From the NCBI GenBank assembly GCA_944389455.1, contig CALXMK010000001.1:62001-126000 (forward strand): 64,000 bases of DNA, written 5' to 3'. The DNA is from an uncultured Verrucomicrobiota bacterium. GTDB lineage: Bacteria; Verrucomicrobiota; Verrucomicrobiia; Limisphaerales; UBA1412. The notes below the pieces were generated by a model. The model had not been told where the DNA came from. It worked only from the letters and a program-made list of their open reading frames with translations, and ran no database searches. Numbering within the stretch: the first letter of the stretch is position 1; every line of letters starts with the position of its first letter. The translations under genes were made by a program, and so were the position numbers. Of the stretch, positions 1 through 8,121 are shown piece by piece.

Positions 1-235
1 TTTTACTAATCCGAGTCCGAATCGCAGGGTAGAGATGATTTGGCTGGGAGATGAGGGTGATATTGAACGCCTTTGCACATTGAAAAGCGGAGGGGATTGT
101 TCTTATGCCGGCTGGGCAACACTTCCAAAAGGAGATACTCTGGTTTCTTACTATTCCGGCCATGAGACAAATTACCCTCAGTCTAATATTTACGTGGCGA
201 TATTTCCTCCTGGTGTGCTTCCTCCAGAGGAATGA
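1..235 (+). CDS. Sialidase/BNR-like exported glycan enzyme, C-terminal end only
   Basis: The frame is open from base 2 to a TGA at 233-235, so this is the last 77 codons of a gene that starts before the window. The tail contains a GWATLPKGDTLVSYYSGHE stretch followed by SNIYVAIF. This matches the last blade of six-bladed beta-propeller sialidase-like proteins, where a 'price/plan, then LVSYYSGHE' strand closes the propeller. The catalytic residues would lie upstream and cannot be checked, so substrate and activity are open. The presence of a GH50-like gene and sugar isomerases nearby fits a glycan-degrading lifestyle. Confidence 0.55.
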   Translation, partial: FTNPSPNRRVEMIWLGDEGDIERLCTLKSGGDCSYAGWATLPKGDTLVSYYSGHETNYPQSNIYVAIFPPGVLPPEE

Positions 236-666
236 ATATGGACATCAGATTGAATGTTGGAATATATTGATTAATTTCTTTTTAAGAAAGAATTGGATCG
301 TTTTTCTTATACTATAAGAGGTGATGGTTTGATTTAACCGGTAATTATTTATTTGCTGGAGAGGTTTCCCATATATTGATGTAGAATGTAGGAAAGTTGC
401 CGTTCATGGCTTTGGCAATCCATTCCACAGAAACCAGTTTCTCCCGTTTTTGTTTGAGATGCCCATGGACAATGTGCTGCTAATATCGCAGTATGAGAAG
501 AATATTACTTTAAATATACAGTATTAATTTCTATTATTTGTTATAAATCTAGCAATCCTCTGTAGAGATAGCCGATGATGGATTATTGGAAAAAGTAGAA
601 TAAAAAACGAGTAAGAAGAGATTAGGATGTTCTCCTCTTACTCGTTTTATCGAGAGTGCTTTTGGC
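236..666. other. Intergenic stretch with a possible decayed coding remnant
   Basis: No complete gene is visible. On the minus strand, 476 down to 345 is open for 43 codons (beginning HIVHGHLKQKREKLVSVEWI and ending in a TAA). It has protein-like composition but no start codon and a stop just upstream, so it may be the tail of a dead gene. I do not recognise the family. The right end carries the terminator listed separately. Confidence 0.3.
602..650. terminator. Bidirectional intrinsic terminator after glyS
   Basis: A 13-bp stem with one mismatch (608-620 with 632-644) is flanked by an A-run on the left and TTTT on the right. It can stop minus-strand transcription leaving the GlyRS gene and also plus-strand transcription from the left. 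Confidence 0.75.
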
Positions 667-2286
667 TTATTTGATTTTAGCGAGAAGTATCGGGACTAAA
701 TCTTCTATTTTTACACGAATTTGTTCCATTGTATCCCGATCACGCAAAGTAACGGTATCTTTGAATTCAGGGTGTTCACCCAGAGTATCAAAATCAATAG
801 TAACGCCAAAGGGTGTACCAGCTTCATCCTGACGGCGATAACGGCGTCCAATGGCTCCTGCTTCATCATAGAAAACTGCCATGTGCGGACGCAGTAACTC
901 GAGAACTTCATGTGCTTTAGCGAGAAGTTCCGGTTTGTTTTTTAAGAGAGGAAATATGCCAACTTTAATTGGAGCAACCCGTGGATGGAATTTCATAACT
1001 ATACGGGTTTCTTCTTTGCCTTTGTCGTTGGTAATAGTTTCCTCATGATATGCATGACAGATGAGAGCCAATACCATGCGATCAACTCCGGCGGAAGGTT
1101 CAATGACATGAGGTATATATTTTGTCTTAGCAGCTTCATCAAAATATTCCATAGATTTACCGCTGAATTTCTGATGTTGTGAGAGATCGAAATTACCTCT
1201 AGCTGCAATACCTTCTAATTCCTGAGTCCCAAATGGGAATTTATAGAGAATATCTACTGTAGCACGAGCGTAGTGAGCAAGTTCTTCTGGGGTTTGCCAG
1301 TAAAGTTCGAGGCTGTCACGATTTAAACCGATGGATTCATACCATTTTAAACGTTGCTGTAGCCAATAGAGATGCCAAGCTTTCCAACCCCAGTTAGGCT
1401 TAGGTTCTCCTTCAACTTCCCCATCCGGTATTTCTCCAAATTGAGAGGAAACTTCATCCGGACGGATAAAGAATTCGAGCTCCATTTGCTCAAATTCACG
1501 AGAACGGAAAGTGAAGTTGCGAGGATTGATTTCGTTACGGAAAGCTTTGCCGATTTGACAGATCCCAAAAGGAACAGCTTGGCGGGATACTTCACAGATA
1601 TTTTTAAATTGAGAGAAGATAGCTTGTGCTGTTTCGGGACGAAGATAGGCAACATTTTCCGCATTTTCAACAGGTCCAACATATGTTTTAAACATCAAGT
1701 TAAATGCGCGGGGTTCAGTTAAAAGGGAACCATTTTCGCTATTATAACGAGTACTTTCGGTAACTTGTTCTGTTTTTTCTCCTTGCAGAATAGGATTTTG
1801 CAGTCCACGCTGTTTGTAAAATTGAAGTGCTCCTTTGCGGACAGCATTCGCATCTTTGCCTGGGAGTTGGAACATGGAAAAAGGATCGTTACAAATCTTC
1901 TCCGATTCACTGTCAGAAGCTCCGGTCCAAAACCATGCGGTCCCTGTAAGTGGGGGAATTTGGTCTGCGCGAAAACGCTTTTTAGAAAGGAGACAGTCAA
2001 CCATCGGATCAGAAAATGTGCTGGTATGACCGGAGGCTTCCCAAATTTTAGGGTGCATGATAATAGTCGCGTCCAGACCTACAATATCATCTCGGGAGCG
2101 GGTCATGGATTTCCACCAAAGTTCTTTGACATTTCGTTTGAGTTCCGCACCTAACGGACCGTAATCCCAAAATCCATTAATACCACCATAGATTTCGGAG
2201 GATTGAAAAATGAAGCCTCTTCTTTTACAGAGTGAAACGATTTTTTCCATCGTATCGTTTTGTTTGATTTCCTTTGATTCAGCCAT
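667..2286 (-). CDS. glyS: Glycine--tRNA ligase, single-chain (alpha2) type
   Basis: This cytoplasmic class II synthetase charges tRNA-Gly with glycine using ATP. The 539-residue protein has the opening of the dimeric eukaryote/archaeal/Thermus-type enzyme: CKRRGFIFQSSEIYGGINGF, then FWDYGPLGAELKRN and the HPKIWEASGH stretch (motif 1 region). It then has FRNEINPRNFTFRSREFEQ (motif 2) and, near residue 400, EPSAGVDRMVLALI (motif 3), with the anticodon-binding domain at the C-terminus. It is therefore not the alpha2beta2 GlyQ/GlyS form used by many bacteria. It is the last gene of a four-gene minus-strand run, 22 bases after the STAS gene, and is followed by a terminator. No Shine-Dalgarno sequence precedes the ATG. 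Confidence 0.96.
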   Translation of the reverse strand: MAESKEIKQNDTMEKIVSLCKRRGFIFQSSEIYGGINGFWDYGPLGAELKRNVKELWWKSMTRSRDDIVGLDATIIMHPKIWEASGHTSTFSDPMVDCLLSKKRFRADQIPPLTGTAWFWTGASDSESEKICNDPFSMFQLPGKDANAVRKGALQFYKQRGLQNPILQGEKTEQVTESTRYNSENGSLLTEPRAFNLMFKTYVGPVENAENVAYLRPETAQAIFSQFKNICEVSRQAVPFGICQIGKAFRNEINPRNFTFRSREFEQMELEFFIRPDEVSSQFGEIPDGEVEGEPKPNWGWKAWHLYWLQQRLKWYESIGLNRDSLELYWQTPEELAHYARATVDILYKFPFGTQELEGIAARGNFDLSQHQKFSGKSMEYFDEAAKTKYIPHVIEPSAGVDRMVLALICHAYHEETITNDKGKEETRIVMKFHPRVAPIKVGIFPLLKNKPELLAKAHEVLELLRPHMAVFYDEAGAIGRRYRRQDEAGTPFGVTIDFDTLGEHPEFKDTVTLRDRDTMEQIRVKIEDLVPILLAKIK

Positions 2287-2308
2287 AAATTTATTAAGAG
2301 AAAGAGGG

Positions 2309-2605
2309 TCAAATAATTTTAAAAAGTTGAGTGAACCCTGTTATTTCAAAAAGCATCAGCACTTCTTTTTGTATATTCATAAGGACGATATTTGTTTGAG
2401 GACAAAGAGTTTTTTGAAGTTTAAGCAAAATGGCTAAACCTGCACTGGATATGTAATCAACTTTAGCAAGATCCAGAGTCAGGTTTTCCATTCCAGTTGC
2501 TTTTTCAATAATCTGGATTCCAGTAGTCTCAGAAGTTGTATTATCTAGCCGTCCCTCCAGAGTCAGTATCACTGTATTTCCTTCTTTGTGTTCTGTAATC
2601 TTCAT
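2309..2605 (-). CDS. STAS-domain anti-sigma factor antagonist-like protein
   Basis: This 98-residue protein is a single STAS domain. It has the beta-strand VILTLEGRLD near residue 12 and the signature VDYISSAGLAILLKLQK at about 49-65. Ser53 or Ser54 sits where SpoIIAA-type antagonists are phosphorylated by a partner kinase. Family members regulate partner-switching anti-sigma factors or other kinases. No RsbW-like kinase or phosphatase is encoded nearby, so the partner is unknown. It lies 34 bases downstream of the flavin oxidoreductase gene and 22 bases upstream of glyS, probably in the same transcript. Confidence 0.85.
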   Translation of the reverse strand: MKITEHKEGNTVILTLEGRLDNTTSETTGIQIIEKATGMENLTLDLAKVDYISSAGLAILLKLQKTLCPQTNIVLMNIQKEVLMLFEITGFTQLFKII

Positions 2606-2639
2606 GGAGTTTATGTTATATATAAAATATTAAGTTTTA

Positions 2640-3239
2640 TCAAATTAAGACTTTTAATTTTTGAGTTACCATTTCTTGGGTTTCATTCAACCATTGAGTT
2701 CTTTGTGCCTGGCTGCTTGTAATAATAGGACCTATCAGCTTTTGATCGACATCTTTGATTCCACAGAGGCCAAAGACAATTTTTTGCCAGTGTGAATATA
2801 TAGGATTCCCTAAACAATCAGTTTCTACGTTAATTGGTGTGTTGAGTGTGTTAATCAGCAGGAGGAAACGAGCATGGAGCATCCCAACAGGGTATCCGTT
2901 GCCATGCGAGTCGGTTTCAAAGCGGTAGGCTAAACCAGCACGGATACATCGATCTCTCCAGCCAGCCATCATTGCAGGAGGTGCACTCCACCAGTTTGGA
3001 TGGATTAGAATAATTCCGTCAGCAGCACTAAGTTCTTGTGTATGTTGTTGGATGAGAGGAGGAAGAATGTCAATACGGTTAAGTTCTTCAGTAGGCAAGA
3101 TGGGGTCAAATCCCTCTGCATGCAGATCATGAAACCAGGGGGTGCCGCCTGATTGAATAACTGCTTGACAAGCTTTTTGTGCTAAGGCATGGTTAAAACT
3201 TTCAGGGTTAGGATGACTTAAAATAATGAGAATATTCAT
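2640..3239 (-). CDS. NAD(P)H-dependent flavodoxin-fold oxidoreductase (KefF/NQO family)
   Basis: The 199-residue protein begins with ILIILSHPNPESFNHALAQ, the FMN/FAD phosphate-binding opening of the flavodoxin-like NAD(P)H quinone reductase family. It continues with IILIHPNWWSAPPAMMAGWRDR at about 97-118, which is the usual flavin isoalloxazine-contacting loop of this family. Members reduce quinones or act as ancillary proteins of potassium efflux systems. No Kef transporter is present here, so a cytoplasmic quinone or electrophile reductase is the safer reading. Its ATG overlaps the stop of the upstream gene by four bases, pointing to translational coupling. Confidence 0.85.
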   Translation of the reverse strand: MNILIILSHPNPESFNHALAQKACQAVIQSGGTPWFHDLHAEGFDPILPTEELNRIDILPPLIQQHTQELSAADGIILIHPNWWSAPPAMMAGWRDRCIRAGLAYRFETDSHGNGYPVGMLHARFLLLINTLNTPINVETDCLGNPIYSHWQKIVFGLCGIKDVDQKLIGPIITSSQAQRTQWLNETQEMVTQKLKVLI

Positions 3240-3820
3240 TTTTTCTCGTTAAGCTCGCTTTGAGGATTAGATTGTGAAGAAATGAGTAAATCTCCGAGTC
3301 CTATTTTATTTTTGATGTGGTATTGGGCGACTTCAGAGTATTCAATGGCCCATTTTTTTAGATTATCAACTTCTTCTTGAGAAAGTTCACGAATAACTTT
3401 AGCTGGAGAACCAACAATCAGACTGTGAGGAGGGGCTTTTAATTTAGGGGTAACCAATGCACCAGCACCAACCAGGCAGCCTTCTGGAATAATAGCATCA
3501 TCAAGCAAGATTGATCCCATGCCGATCATGCAACCATCGCAAACTTTGCAACCATGAACAATAGCGTTATGTCCAACAGTGACATAATCACCTAAGATAG
3601 AGGAGTTACTTGCTCCTGTATGAAAGGTGGCGTTATCCTGTACATTAGAGTATTTACCGATGATAATCTGGTTAATATCAGCACGTAGTACAGCATTAAA
3701 CCAGATAGAAGAGTGATCCATAAGTGTAACAGCACCATAGACAATTGCTCCCTTAGCAATAAATACATCTTTTCCTCTTATTGGAGTTGATTTAACGAAT
3801 CGTTCAAATACACTGCTCAT
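3236..3820 (-). CDS. Gamma-carbonic anhydrase family hexapeptide-repeat protein
   Basis: The 194 residues form a left-handed beta-helix of hexapeptide repeats followed by a C-terminal helix. His67 (in TFHTG), His84 and His89 (in VGHNAIVHGC) occupy the three zinc-ligand positions of the gamma-CA family, and Arg47 and Asp62 are also in place. This is consistent with a metal-binding YrdA/Cam-like trimer. Many members have weak or no CO2 hydration activity, so the function stays tentative. It is the first gene of the run that leads to glyS and overlaps the next gene by four bases. Confidence 0.87.
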   Translation of the reverse strand: MSSVFERFVKSTPIRGKDVFIAKGAIVYGAVTLMDHSSIWFNAVLRADINQIIIGKYSNVQDNATFHTGASNSSILGDYVTVGHNAIVHGCKVCDGCMIGMGSILLDDAIIPEGCLVGAGALVTPKLKAPPHSLIVGSPAKVIRELSQEEVDNLKKWAIEYSEVAQYHIKNKIGLGDLLISSQSNPQSELNEKK

Positions 3821-3832
3821 TTTATTTTAAAG

Positions 3833-3876
3833 ATAAACGTCCCATGCCCGATTTGGCATAAGACGTTTATTTTTTG
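3833..3876. terminator. Hairpin terminator between cytochrome and gamma-CA genes
   Basis: ATAAACGTC (3833-3841) pairs perfectly with GACGTTTAT (3862-3870), with a second inner pair ATGCC/GGCAT. The T-rich flank is best on the plus side (3866-3876) but weaker T-rich sequence also follows on the minus side. It probably ends the cytochrome transcript. Confidence 0.6.
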
Positions 3877-3891
3877 TATTAGAGTTTAATT

Positions 3892-5409
3892 TTAATAGGT
3901 TCCATTGTGGCACTTGGAACACATAGTAATATCTTCCTGATCATTGCCATCTGGATGGTAGAATGTGAGTCCTTTGAGATCTGTTTCATCCCATTCTCCT
4001 TCTTTAAATTGATGGGTAATTTGATGGCAATCTTGGCATCCATTGCGGATAGCTTCCCCATCAGTTTCACTGGTTAATTCACTATTATGACAACGAGCAC
4101 AACCCAGAGTTTCTTTATGTCCGATATAGTCAGGATATGCCTCCCAAGATGCTTTCATTTCAGGGAAGATATTCCGTTTATAAATAGTCTGAACAGTTTT
4201 AGTTGCTGATTCCAAATATTCGCTGCCATCGAAATATTCCTGCATCCCTTCTTCAATAGCTTTGAGTGCTTCCTCTTCAGTTTCATAAGGGGCAGTTAAA
4301 AGATCGACAACTACATATTTAACGCTGTCTCCTAAGTCAGTAGGTAAAGTACCGATTTCCATGGCAAGGTCAACCGCCGTAACAGGTGAAACATAACGAT
4401 GGGCAGGGCGATTGTGGCAGTCCAAACATGACATAGTAAAGATTTCGTGTTTTGTCTCATCCATTTTAAAATTTGAGACAGTGTAAATATTGGTTATAGA
4501 GGTAGTTGTCATGCGTACCCACATGATTTCGCCATTACGTTTATTATCATCTGTGGCAAATTCAATTTTACTGCCTTTTGATGCATGCCAATGAATTCCT
4601 CCGATAAATCCATCATCAGGGTTGCCCCCACCTACATTCAGGATCATACGAGTTTGTGTTTTTAAATCTTCTTCGTTCTTTAAGAAATGGGTAAAAACTT
4701 TCTCTTTAGAACCGATATAGTCTTCTTGATAATGACATTCCAAACAGGTGTGTTCAATCTTAGTTTTTCCATCAAGATGCCGAGCGTACATGGCCGAAAC
4801 AGGAACGTGAATAGGTGTGTTCCATGTTTTTGTGAGAGTTTGGGCTAACTGGCGAATACCATTAATTTTCGCGTAAGTATAAGCTTCAATACCAGGGCCT
4901 ACATGACATTCTACGCATTTGATTTTAGCATGAGGAGAAAACTGATGAGCGACATTTTCAGGCTTCATTGGAGTATGGCAAAGTTCTCCGCAAAATTCAT
5001 CATCTTCTGTCCAATGATAGACTTTGTAACCGGCGATTGCAGCAACAGAGCCTATTACCCCCAAAATCACTAATAGGCAGATGAGACTTCCCCAAAACGA
5101 GCCTCTGCTGAAATCCAGCGTTAGTTTAGGTTTAGTAGCTTTTAAGTAAGAGCAGGGGCAAAATTTACCACTGCCTTTTTGATAGTTCTGTAAGAAGAAG
5201 TTGAGAAGTAATCCAAGAATAATCAAGGCAATACCTGCTCCCAATACAGAAGGGATACATACATAGGTCAGGAGATTAAAGTAGGGGGAGGTGTGTCCAA
5301 AAAAGAGATCCGCTATGAATAGCAAAATAAAGATAAATAGCGCACCTAGGGATAGAACAAGTCCTAGAAGGGTTAACCAATTTTTCAACAATGATTTTTC
5401 AAGGTTCAT
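3892..5409 (-). CDS. Membrane-bound seven-heme NapC/NirT-like cytochrome c
   Basis: The 505-residue protein has hydrophobic segments at about 13-35, 47-73 and 107-128, followed by a large exported heme domain. Six CxxCH heme sites start at Cys165, 222, 328, 437, 458 and 497. The first heme site, Cys140, is spaced CX3CH (FCGELCHTPMKPE), a variant I know from NapC/NirT-like cytochromes of metal- and nitrite-reducing delta-proteobacteria. The HAKIKCVECHVGPG segment also fits that family. Such proteins take electrons from the quinol pool and pass them to a periplasmic reductase. No reductase gene is adjacent, so the terminal acceptor is unknown. It stands as a single transcription unit. Confidence 0.85.
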   Translation of the reverse strand: MNLEKSLLKNWLTLLGLVLSLGALFIFILLFIADLFFGHTSPYFNLLTYVCIPSVLGAGIALIILGLLLNFFLQNYQKGSGKFCPCSYLKATKPKLTLDFSRGSFWGSLICLLVILGVIGSVAAIAGYKVYHWTEDDEFCGELCHTPMKPENVAHQFSPHAKIKCVECHVGPGIEAYTYAKINGIRQLAQTLTKTWNTPIHVPVSAMYARHLDGKTKIEHTCLECHYQEDYIGSKEKVFTHFLKNEEDLKTQTRMILNVGGGNPDDGFIGGIHWHASKGSKIEFATDDNKRNGEIMWVRMTTTSITNIYTVSNFKMDETKHEIFTMSCLDCHNRPAHRYVSPVTAVDLAMEIGTLPTDLGDSVKYVVVDLLTAPYETEEEALKAIEEGMQEYFDGSEYLESATKTVQTIYKRNIFPEMKASWEAYPDYIGHKETLGCARCHNSELTSETDGEAIRNGCQDCHQITHQFKEGEWDETDLKGLTFYHPDGNDQEDITMCSKCHNGTY

Positions 5410-5748
5410 ACTGTTGTCTTGTTTAGATTAAATTTTCTGCCTATGAGAGTAATCTTTCCCTTGAAAGGCAAAGATCCCACTCTGTGAGAAGATAGCGTGT
5501 TTTAAATGAAAAGTAAAGCGCATTTGTTTTATGCTTTTGAATTTTGATTTTCTCTGCAGAGCTTTTTGGAGCAATAAGGTTATATCGTATATTCGCATTA
5601 GCTAATTTTCAGGAGCCGGCAGTAGGAAGTTTATATTTTGTGCTTTAAGTGAATGGTAGAGTGTTTTAATGATTTTTAATTGTGAACAAGATTCTTCTGT
5701 AAAGAAGTGTTTCATTCTTATCACCTGAGAGATCAAATATTGTATATA
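5410..5748. other. Intergenic region upstream of the cytochrome gene
   Basis: AT-rich sequence without a credible gene on either strand. It must contain the promoter of the minus-strand cytochrome gene, but I could not assign clear -35 and -10 boxes. Confidence 0.5.
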
Positions 5749-5782
5749 AAAACTCCCCATCTAATTCTCGATGGGGAGTTTT
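5749..5782 (-). terminator. Intrinsic terminator of the GH50-like gene
   Basis: A perfect 13-bp stem, AAAACTCCCCATC (5749-5761) with GATGGGGAGTTTT (5770-5782), lies 12 bases past the stop codon at 5795. On the minus strand it ends in TTTTTATAT. Confidence 0.85.
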
Positions 5783-5794
5783 GAGTAGAATGAG

Positions 5795-7918
5795 TTAGAA
5801 GCTGATGTTACGAATTGTTTCAGCCGGAGTATTGAAGGGGGTTTTTTTGCCCATCATAATATCATAGATTGAACGATGAGTTTCTTTTGCAGCCTCAACA
5901 ATTTCTTCGTAGGGGGAGAGTGTTACATCCACAAATCCTATTTGATAGTTTTCACCATCAAATCTCCCAAGCAGAGCTTGATCATTAAGGATAAAGTAAT
6001 GTGTTCCCAATAAATTAGGATTAGTTGCTCCCATTTCTACGTAGCGGCGATAGGCTTTGCCGCGTTCAATTTGATTTTTAACAGCTTTAAGCCCTGTTGC
6101 GGTTAGTCCTCGATCCAGTGCTCCAAAATGGAATTCGCCGATCAGAGTTGGTTTGCCGCATTTAGCGGCAATGGTATCTATAGATTTAAAATCAGGAAGA
6201 AAACCATAGCAGTTAATAGTAAAAATGTCGAAAACTTCACCTGCTTTGTACATGAGATCAGAAGCAATCCAAGCATAGCGCATTCCCATATTTAAATGAT
6301 TAGGATCTACTTTGCGAAGCTCTGCGGCAGGGATTTTGACATAAGCTAATACCATTTGTTCGGAAAAAGACCAAAGATCTTTTTCGGCTTGTAGAGAGCG
6401 TGTTTCCATTCGACGGAAATTATGGGTTATCAGTTCTTCAAAAGATTTTAAATCTGTATTCCATGCTTTGTTCAGAGCAGAAAGATTTCCTTTATAAAGA
6501 TTTTTGATGAATTTTGATAGTCCTTTGCGTGTGGCAGTGCCAGGATTGGCTTCGAGCATTTCTGAGGCGAGATTGAATTTGCCAAAACCCCATTCTGGTT
6601 CATTGCGCATGAAGTATCCAATTAACCAAGGATCATCTTTGTAGGATTCTAATTCGCGTGCAAAACGGACAGAGTTTTCTTTGAATTCGGCACTAAAAAC
6701 GTCCGGAAAATCGCGAAAAAGCATTGTTTGTGTAGACGGGAAAGCTCCCAGAGGAAGAACATAAGGAATTTTTTTGCCTCGGAAAGCTTGGGTATCGGAC
6801 CAATTCCCGATAGTATTAAATCCCCATTCTATCATACGGCCACGGGTAAGAGTAATCCATTTTTCTTTCCAATCTTTAGTGCCGAAAACACGAATAAGAT
6901 TGGCAATGGGAAAACAGACGGAATTGTTACCTGTCCATTCTTGAGAAAAAGCTGGAGTAAAATCAGTATTATTTGTAGGAAGCCACTCAAATAGTTTCTC
7001 CATTCCAGGCAAAATGGTTCCCCATTCTCCAGGTTGAATACAATCTAATCCCAAACTATAAAAACCGTATCCTTCTGGATCTACCATCCACCAACGAGAA
7101 CCGTCATGTTCTACTCGAAAGAATCCTGTGGCCTTAAAGCGTTTATTAAGTGTGCCGCCGTAGATACTGAAGTCTTTCGGATATGAGGCATCAGTGGATT
7201 CTTCTAATGCTGCTTGGAGATTATGACGGAGAGAGTCAATATCAGAAGTTTTACCAGGCCAATTTTTCTGAGTGTTTTGTCCTAGGGGATCAACCAGTTT
7301 TACATCAGGAAGAGAAAATTCGGGCGGATCCTTCAAAAGAGCTATATTATTAATATAGGCAACTTGTTTTTTTTCAAGTCCGGTGTAAGAGAGTCCTAGA
7401 GAAATACGATCAATTTCATCAACATAAAGACGGTTCCCCTGGACGACTCCTTTGAGGCGGCCTGGATCACGTTTCATAAAGATTTGTTGTCCATTGAGGA
7501 GAGAAAGAGGAAATGTGATACGCGTATTGAGTCTAGGCAAAAGACCTATTACAGCATAGATGCGTGGGGAGTTTTCACCTTTGGCATATGCGCGGAGAGT
7601 GAACATCCCAGAATGATCTGCATCATAATACATATCAAAGACCAGATACTGAGCATTATCCCATTCATCGCAGCGGAAGTGGATTAAATCTGCATCAGAT
7701 TCGGTAGAGAGTTTTAAGACAGGGGTTTGAAATTGTTCTAAAGGTTCTTGAATAAGAGTAACTTCTCCATGAGTGGAAGTGAGGGCTAATGATGAAAGAG
7801 AAAATTCATGGATTGTTTTTTCTCTGTAGGCTGCGTTTGCGAGAGAGGATTGAATAAAAAGGATTGCTCCGCAAAGAATTGCTGAAACTATTTTGAATAG
7901 AAAACTACACATATTCAT
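5795..7918 (-). CDS. GH50/agarase-like glycoside hydrolase, exported
   Basis: The 707-residue precursor has a signal peptide (residues 1-29, ending LANA). Residues 35-200 look like a carbohydrate-binding beta-sandwich. A clan GH-A catalytic barrel follows, with GFFRVEHDGSRWWMVDPEGY at 265-284, typical of beta-agarase-like proteins. Glu440 in MRNEPEWGFG fits the acid/base and Glu595 in GEFHFGALDRG the nucleophile; that last motif is what I associate with GH50. Whether the substrate is agarose, a host galactan or another glycan cannot be read from the sequence. The start could also be the ATG at 7912 (Met3), because the promoter at 7919-7947 would place the transcript start there. It is divergent from a sugar isomerase gene. 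Confidence 0.75.
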   Translation of the reverse strand: MNMCSFLFKIVSAILCGAILFIQSSLANAAYREKTIHEFSLSSLALTSTHGEVTLIQEPLEQFQTPVLKLSTESDADLIHFRCDEWDNAQYLVFDMYYDADHSGMFTLRAYAKGENSPRIYAVIGLLPRLNTRITFPLSLLNGQQIFMKRDPGRLKGVVQGNRLYVDEIDRISLGLSYTGLEKKQVAYINNIALLKDPPEFSLPDVKLVDPLGQNTQKNWPGKTSDIDSLRHNLQAALEESTDASYPKDFSIYGGTLNKRFKATGFFRVEHDGSRWWMVDPEGYGFYSLGLDCIQPGEWGTILPGMEKLFEWLPTNNTDFTPAFSQEWTGNNSVCFPIANLIRVFGTKDWKEKWITLTRGRMIEWGFNTIGNWSDTQAFRGKKIPYVLPLGAFPSTQTMLFRDFPDVFSAEFKENSVRFARELESYKDDPWLIGYFMRNEPEWGFGKFNLASEMLEANPGTATRKGLSKFIKNLYKGNLSALNKAWNTDLKSFEELITHNFRRMETRSLQAEKDLWSFSEQMVLAYVKIPAAELRKVDPNHLNMGMRYAWIASDLMYKAGEVFDIFTINCYGFLPDFKSIDTIAAKCGKPTLIGEFHFGALDRGLTATGLKAVKNQIERGKAYRRYVEMGATNPNLLGTHYFILNDQALLGRFDGENYQIGFVDVTLSPYEEIVEAAKETHRSIYDIMMGKKTPFNTPAETIRNISF

Positions 7919-7947
7919 AGAATAAGATCCGGAAATGAAAAAGTCAA
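7919..7947 (-). promoter_or_regulatory. Sigma70-like promoter abutting the GH50-like start codon
   Basis: TTGACT (revcomp of 7942-7947), a 17-bp spacer, then TATTCT (revcomp of 7919-7924), which ends directly at the annotated ATG. The predicted transcript start falls at the second in-frame ATG (7912), so the mRNA would be leaderless. Confidence 0.55.
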
Positions 7948-7973
7948 GTATAGTAAAAAAATCCTACTTCATA

Positions 7974-8001
7974 TTGCTTTTTTTTAAAAAAAATGTAGAA
8001 T
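7974..8001 (+). promoter_or_regulatory. Sigma70-like promoter of the sugar isomerase gene
   Basis: TTGCTT (7974-7979), 16-bp spacer, TAGAAT (7996-8001). The predicted start near 8008 gives a leader of about 114 bases that contains the stem-loop cluster listed next. Confidence 0.5.
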
Positions 8002-8015
8002 AAGGAGAACAGATT

Positions 8016-8086
8016 CTGTCGCGGAAATTCGCCGTTGGCGTAAACGCGGATAGATAAATCCGAATCTTGTTCGGAATAGCGACGAA
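8016..8086 (+). promoter_or_regulatory. Structured 5' leader, candidate cis-regulatory RNA
   Basis: An outer stem joins GTCGC (8018-8022) to GCGAC (8079-8083). It encloses a hairpin CGCC-GTT-GGCG (8030-8040) and two mutually exclusive hairpins: CGGAT/ATCCG (8047-8051 with 8058-8062) or TCCGAA/TTCGGA (8059-8064 with 8070-8075). G+C is well above the surrounding leader. I do not match it to a known riboswitch class. A switch role is inference from the alternative pairing. Confidence 0.4.
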
Positions 8087-8121
8087 GATGTAAGTACAGA
8101 TAAGATAGATAAATATCAATT

